Assembly: GCA_907165065.1 (NCBI GenBank)
Contig: OU015523.1
Span: 16,801,834-16,865,833 of the forward strand
Length of the DNA: 64,000 nt
Reading direction: 5' to 3'
Origin: Caprimulgus europaeus
Taxonomy: Eukaryota; Chordata; Aves; Caprimulgiformes; Caprimulgidae
The notes under the pieces were generated by a model. That model was not told the DNA's origin and made no database searches. It worked only from the letters and a program-made list of their open reading frames with translations. Made by a program: the position numbers and the translations under genes. Shown here in pieces: positions 60,385 to 64,000 of the stretch. Numbering within the stretch: the first letter of the stretch is position 1; each line of letters starts with the position of its first letter.

Positions 60385-63347
60385 GTAAGTCTGAAGCATG
60401 TTTCACTGCCTTGTATTTGAGTAGTAGCAAATCTTACTGGGTCAGTTGTAGGAGGACTGGTTGTACTGCTTTTTTTCTCCCATACTAATGCATGTTTTGA
60501 TTAGCAAATGAAACAAGTGCTGCCTCTGGATAGAGAACAGGTGTTCTATTCATATCTTTACTGGAAACAATAACTAGCTTTATTTTGCTATGCAGATCTT
60601 GACCAAAGTTCTGCTCTAAAACTTCCTACCTCTTCCTTGTGGAAGTTATATATTGGATCCTGTAGCCTGGGATCATGTCACTCATTGTACCCGTGTGCTC
60701 AGAATTCTTTATGGACCCCAGACTCTTTCTGGCCACCTTGCTAAGGTCAAATACATGTAATGCATCCATCATGCAATTAGCAAGCAGTGGAGGAACTGGA
60801 GAAGTGGCTTCTGCAGTCTTTGTAACTTCAGATATAAGGGAAGGCATGGGTAGTGAGGAGTCAGGTGGACAAAGCAACTCCTCCTATTCTATCCCAAAAC
60901 AACCTTTAGCTTTATTGGGTGTGACCTCTGTGTTAAGCATCTTCTTTCATGATCTAGCCACAGTCCCTAGAGAAATCATTCCAGACTCAGCACTGATGTG
61001 TGTGACACCTGCCCTTCCTGGGGCCTCCAGTATCTGTTAAAGTCAAGCAGCTCTGTAGGCATTAATGCTATCTGAATTAGTCCTGTAAAGCACTCAACTC
61101 TATTGGTTATGAGCATTGGTTGTGAGCTGCCAGCTTTGGAATAGCACCAACCAGTTGTGTACAACAGCTACTGCTTCTTATTCTGGTAATAAAGAGCATA
61201 TGAGTACTTCTGCCACTATTTAAATTAAAATAATAATGGACAGTGGACTTTTTAAACACTACTTAAAGCTCAGTAAAGTTTTCAAACTCTCTCTGGGCTT
61301 TTTCTTTTTTGCTTTTCAATTTATCCAGGAACCTTTTATTCTTTTAAACTTGACAAGTCAGATGTGTTTGTGGAGCCTAGCAGTATTTTAGGACTTAAAT
61401 TTTATAGATTCTTATACATTTTAGTTGCATAGATAAGAAATGCAGGTAAGGAAAGAAGTTTACTGAAAAATACAAAATAAATTAAAAAAAATTCCCAAGG
61501 CAACTTGTGTGGATTCTGCTTTGAAGTTCTTTAACATACTTCTCAGAAAAGGCCCATGTGTATAAAATCTTGTTGCCTCTCCTGTTTTCCACTGTTAGAA
61601 TCCAGTTTTCTCAAAATTTGTTAGCTGAATGTGTGGTGTATTTAGCAGTTATGTGCTAAATACAAAGATTTTAGTGAGATCACACTTATTTGAGGGATAT
61701 CTCATCACTATCTAATTTCATTACCGGTATGTAAAGAAGCTTTTTCTACATTTGAGGAAGATGATTTTAACCCTTCTCATGTGGCATCCCTTACTAATAA
61801 CATGACCATTGCAAATTTGCACTGAAAATATAGTGATGTAAAAAGCATCATTTATGAATATCAAGAATATATATATATAACATGCTTTATGTAGAAGAGA
61901 AAAGCCTTGAGCCCTTTAAAGGGCTTCTTAGCTGTTGAGATTAATTTGCAGAACAGATTTAGCTTCACAACCACATTATCCCTTAATCCCTGAATGATTC
62001 AGAACACGTCTAATGTCACTGAATTTCAGTGTTGGCAGCTTTTCAAATTTTTATACCAAAAGTTAGGGCATGACTTTTGTAGTTCTTACAAAACAAACTG
62101 ACCATGTTATTTCAAGGTAAAAGTTAATCTCATACACTATTATTACATAAAATATATTTTTCTGGGAATGGTTTTTAAATTCTAGAGAAGCTTCAAAAAC
62201 TGATGTGTGGTCACATGGTTAGTTTTAAAATTAAATTTTGTCAGTCTTGATGCTTTATGGGCACATTACCTGTGGTATCAGTAAACACCTCACCATTAAA
62301 GTGACAATTCAAAATGAAGCATATACTGAAAATAAGCAAGTTATTTTCTTGGAGCTTCCAAATGATTTTGTTTTCTTAGCTCCCTAATCTTGGTGAGGTT
62401 TAATTGCACGGCTCTGCTCTCATGGTGAGGTAGTTTATAACTGAGCTTTGAAATAATATAAGCTTTGCTAAAAAGGATATCTAATGAGGTTTTGGTAGAG
62501 GAAGAGAAGATTATGAGAAGAAGATTAGAGTGTTATTGCAGGGATAATGACATAATCACCAGCTTACCAGCACAGGAAGAAAAGTTGGGTGTAGACACTA
62601 GGAGTAGAAAAAGAAAAGAATACAAGCTGTGGGTTTTTAGAATACAAAAGGAAATAACTTTTGAACAGTGAGAGCATGGAGTATTTTAATTCTACAGTTT
62701 TGTGGAGGGAAAGAATTTCCTGTCAGTTTCAACCTGAGACATAACAGCTGTAAGAATCAAACATATGAAGATCAACTTTGTATTTGGAATTGAGAAGAAC
62801 TGGAAATGACACAAAGTAGACTATAAAAACTATGTGTATTTGCAAGACCAGAAAACCTATCTGACCCTACCAAAGTGTTTCTCAGTGACAAGTCAGTTCA
62901 TAAGGAGGAGCATATGCAGGATTATCTTTGGACATAAACCACAATTTTTATTTTTGTATAGTGTGCCTACACACAGCAGAGACGTGTGTTGAGAAGTAGG
63001 ATAGAGTCTATTTAAGCTAATATATTTATGTGAGAAAAGACAATAAAAGGAAGAATGGGAGAAGGCTGTGAAACTTACAATATTCTATGAGGGATCTGTC
63101 CTTGATTTCCAAATCAAAGACTGCATGTAATTTGGGGGAACTGTGCAATTGGTCAGTACTACCCGGTGGGTCTAGGAGACAGCGGTTGTGTTTTGGTGAC
63201 TGACTGAACGTGATGCTTAGACTTATGCAAAGTTTGATCTTCCTTAAAGTATGTCATCCCACTCCAACTATTAGCTGGTGAACTGCTTGGGTTTTTGATT
63301 CTGGCTAATTCCCTTTTTTTTTTTTTCCTATTTCTTCTTCCATCCAG
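60385..63347 (+). other. SLC22A15: SLC22A15 intron 2 (2,963 bp)
   Basis: The intron is bounded by gtaagt and catccag. It is AT-rich with a short TA repeat at 61,867-61,879. No repeat family or exon is recognised. The T-rich run at 63,314-63,326 is close enough to serve as the polypyrimidine tract of the exon 3 acceptor. Confidence 0.9.
61867..61879 (+). repeat. Short TA repeat in intron 2
   Basis: Six TA units. Confidence 0.8.
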
Positions 63348-63480
63348 TGGTTTTTGATTGGCAACACATCATACAAAGTCAGTGCCGCCAGTTCTTTCTA
63401 CTTCAGTGGTGTGTTTGTTGGAGCGATCTCCTTTGGCCAACTCTCAGATCGCTTTGGGAGGAAGAAAGTCTATCTCACAG
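63348..63480 (+). CDS. SLC22A15: SLC22A15 exon 3 (end of loop, TM2, MFS motif A)
   Basis: This exon has 133 bp, so it ends in phase 1 (44 codons plus one G). It is bounded by the acceptor catccag, preceded by a run of 13 T, and by the donor gtaacc at 63481. It encodes residues 101 to 144. A fourth sequon lies at N106 (NTS). TM2 spans about residues 111-131 ([20 protein letters not shown]). It is followed by [11 protein letters not shown] at 130-140, the cytoplasmic loop 2-3 motif A (GxLaDrxGrkx) that marks the major facilitator superfamily. The next exon must begin with two bases that complete a codon starting with G. In human this is the glycine after VYLT. All later exons lie beyond the window, so only about a quarter of the roughly 545-residue protein is present. 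Confidence 0.95.
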
Positions 63481-64000
63481 GTAACCACTGCCACCTAACA
63501 CAATGAACCAAGTGGAGGTGTCACATCTCTCAAGATCTGTGACAAGAGCCTGTTTTCTGCTGAGGGCTTGATATGCAGCAGTGAATAATGTACTGTGATT
63601 TATTTTTTTGTTGTCCTTCCAGTGTACTTCAGGAATATAAGTAGGGACAAAAAATTAATATTTGACTATTCAGTCACCATCTGAATATCTGGGAGGTGTT
63701 CTTGATTTAGGAATCGTACCATAAGGGCTTACACGCATGCAAGTTGTGCTCATGGGATCTCCACAAGCTGCAATTAATATTTCTAGTAATTTGATAGCAA
63801 TGTTATTACATATATAAGCAGCTACGAATTTGTTGCACCTTTTATCTTCTGTCTGCAGGATTTAATTTTTATGTATTTGTGATCCTCACCATGTTTTAAA
63901 GCTCAGGCTTTTTTATTGTCCCCAGATCAAACAACATTGGGAACTTCATGTTTTGTGTATATATTTATGAAGTTGTGTGTCCAGGGATGAGCATATAGAA
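63481..64000 (+). other. SLC22A15: SLC22A15 intron 3, 5' part
   Basis: This is intron sequence after the gtaacc donor and continues past the window edge. Nothing recognisable is seen in it. Confidence 0.85.

Noticed and set aside
1-64000. CRISPR arrays, tRNA or rRNA genes, bacterial operons
   Set aside because: No regularly spaced direct repeats, no tRNA T-loop/A-B box pattern and no rRNA segments were seen. The splice structure and repeats show a vertebrate genome.

Overview
This window is vertebrate nuclear DNA, almost certainly from a bird. The evidence is a set of 5'-truncated CR1 LINE copies, several of which keep the avian 3' end and the terminal ATTCTATGA-type repeat. There is also a degraded ERVL-type solo LTR of the avian kind, and three exons of a vertebrate solute-carrier gene with canonical GT/AG splice sites. 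No bacterial, plasmid or phage features are present.

From 1 to about 46.3 kb I find no protein-coding exon. This stretch holds CR1 fragments in both orientations (about 2.1, 3.2, 7.3, 27.2, 38.3, 40.1 and 44.1 kb), an older CR1/L3-like fragment (about 4.6 kb), a 638-bp solo LTR with a 5-bp target duplication (23.6-24.2 kb), microsatellites, a polypurine and a polypyrimidine tract, and several AT-rich blocks that look like conserved non-coding elements. A G-rich GGT/GGCAGT minisatellite at 39.27-39.65 kb is flanked by two CTCF-like motifs that face each other. In human, the gene upstream of SLC22A15 is NHLH2, so this may be the NHLH2-SLC22A15 intergenic interval. That is inferred from synteny; NHLH2 itself is not in the window.

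From 46.3 to 47.0 kb lies a low-complexity C/A/T satellite whose + strand is very poor in G. It runs directly into the CpG-island promoter of SLC22A15 (GC box, CCAAT box, TATA-like TATTTAAA, two NRF1-like sites).

From 47,377 to the right edge is the 5' part of SLC22A15 on the + strand. Exon 1 (29 codons), exon 2 (71 codons) and exon 3 (44 codons plus 1 base) encode the N-terminus, TM1, the glycosylated extracellular loop, TM2 and the MFS motif [11 protein letters not shown]. Intron 1 is 12.7 kb, intron 2 is 3.0 kb, and intron 3 runs off the window. The rest of the gene lies outside.

I did not find a convincing new biological system. The observations most worth a second look are the CTCF-motif pair around the minisatellite, the strand-asymmetric satellite touching the promoter, and an out-of-frame upstream ATG that overlaps the SLC22A15 start codon.
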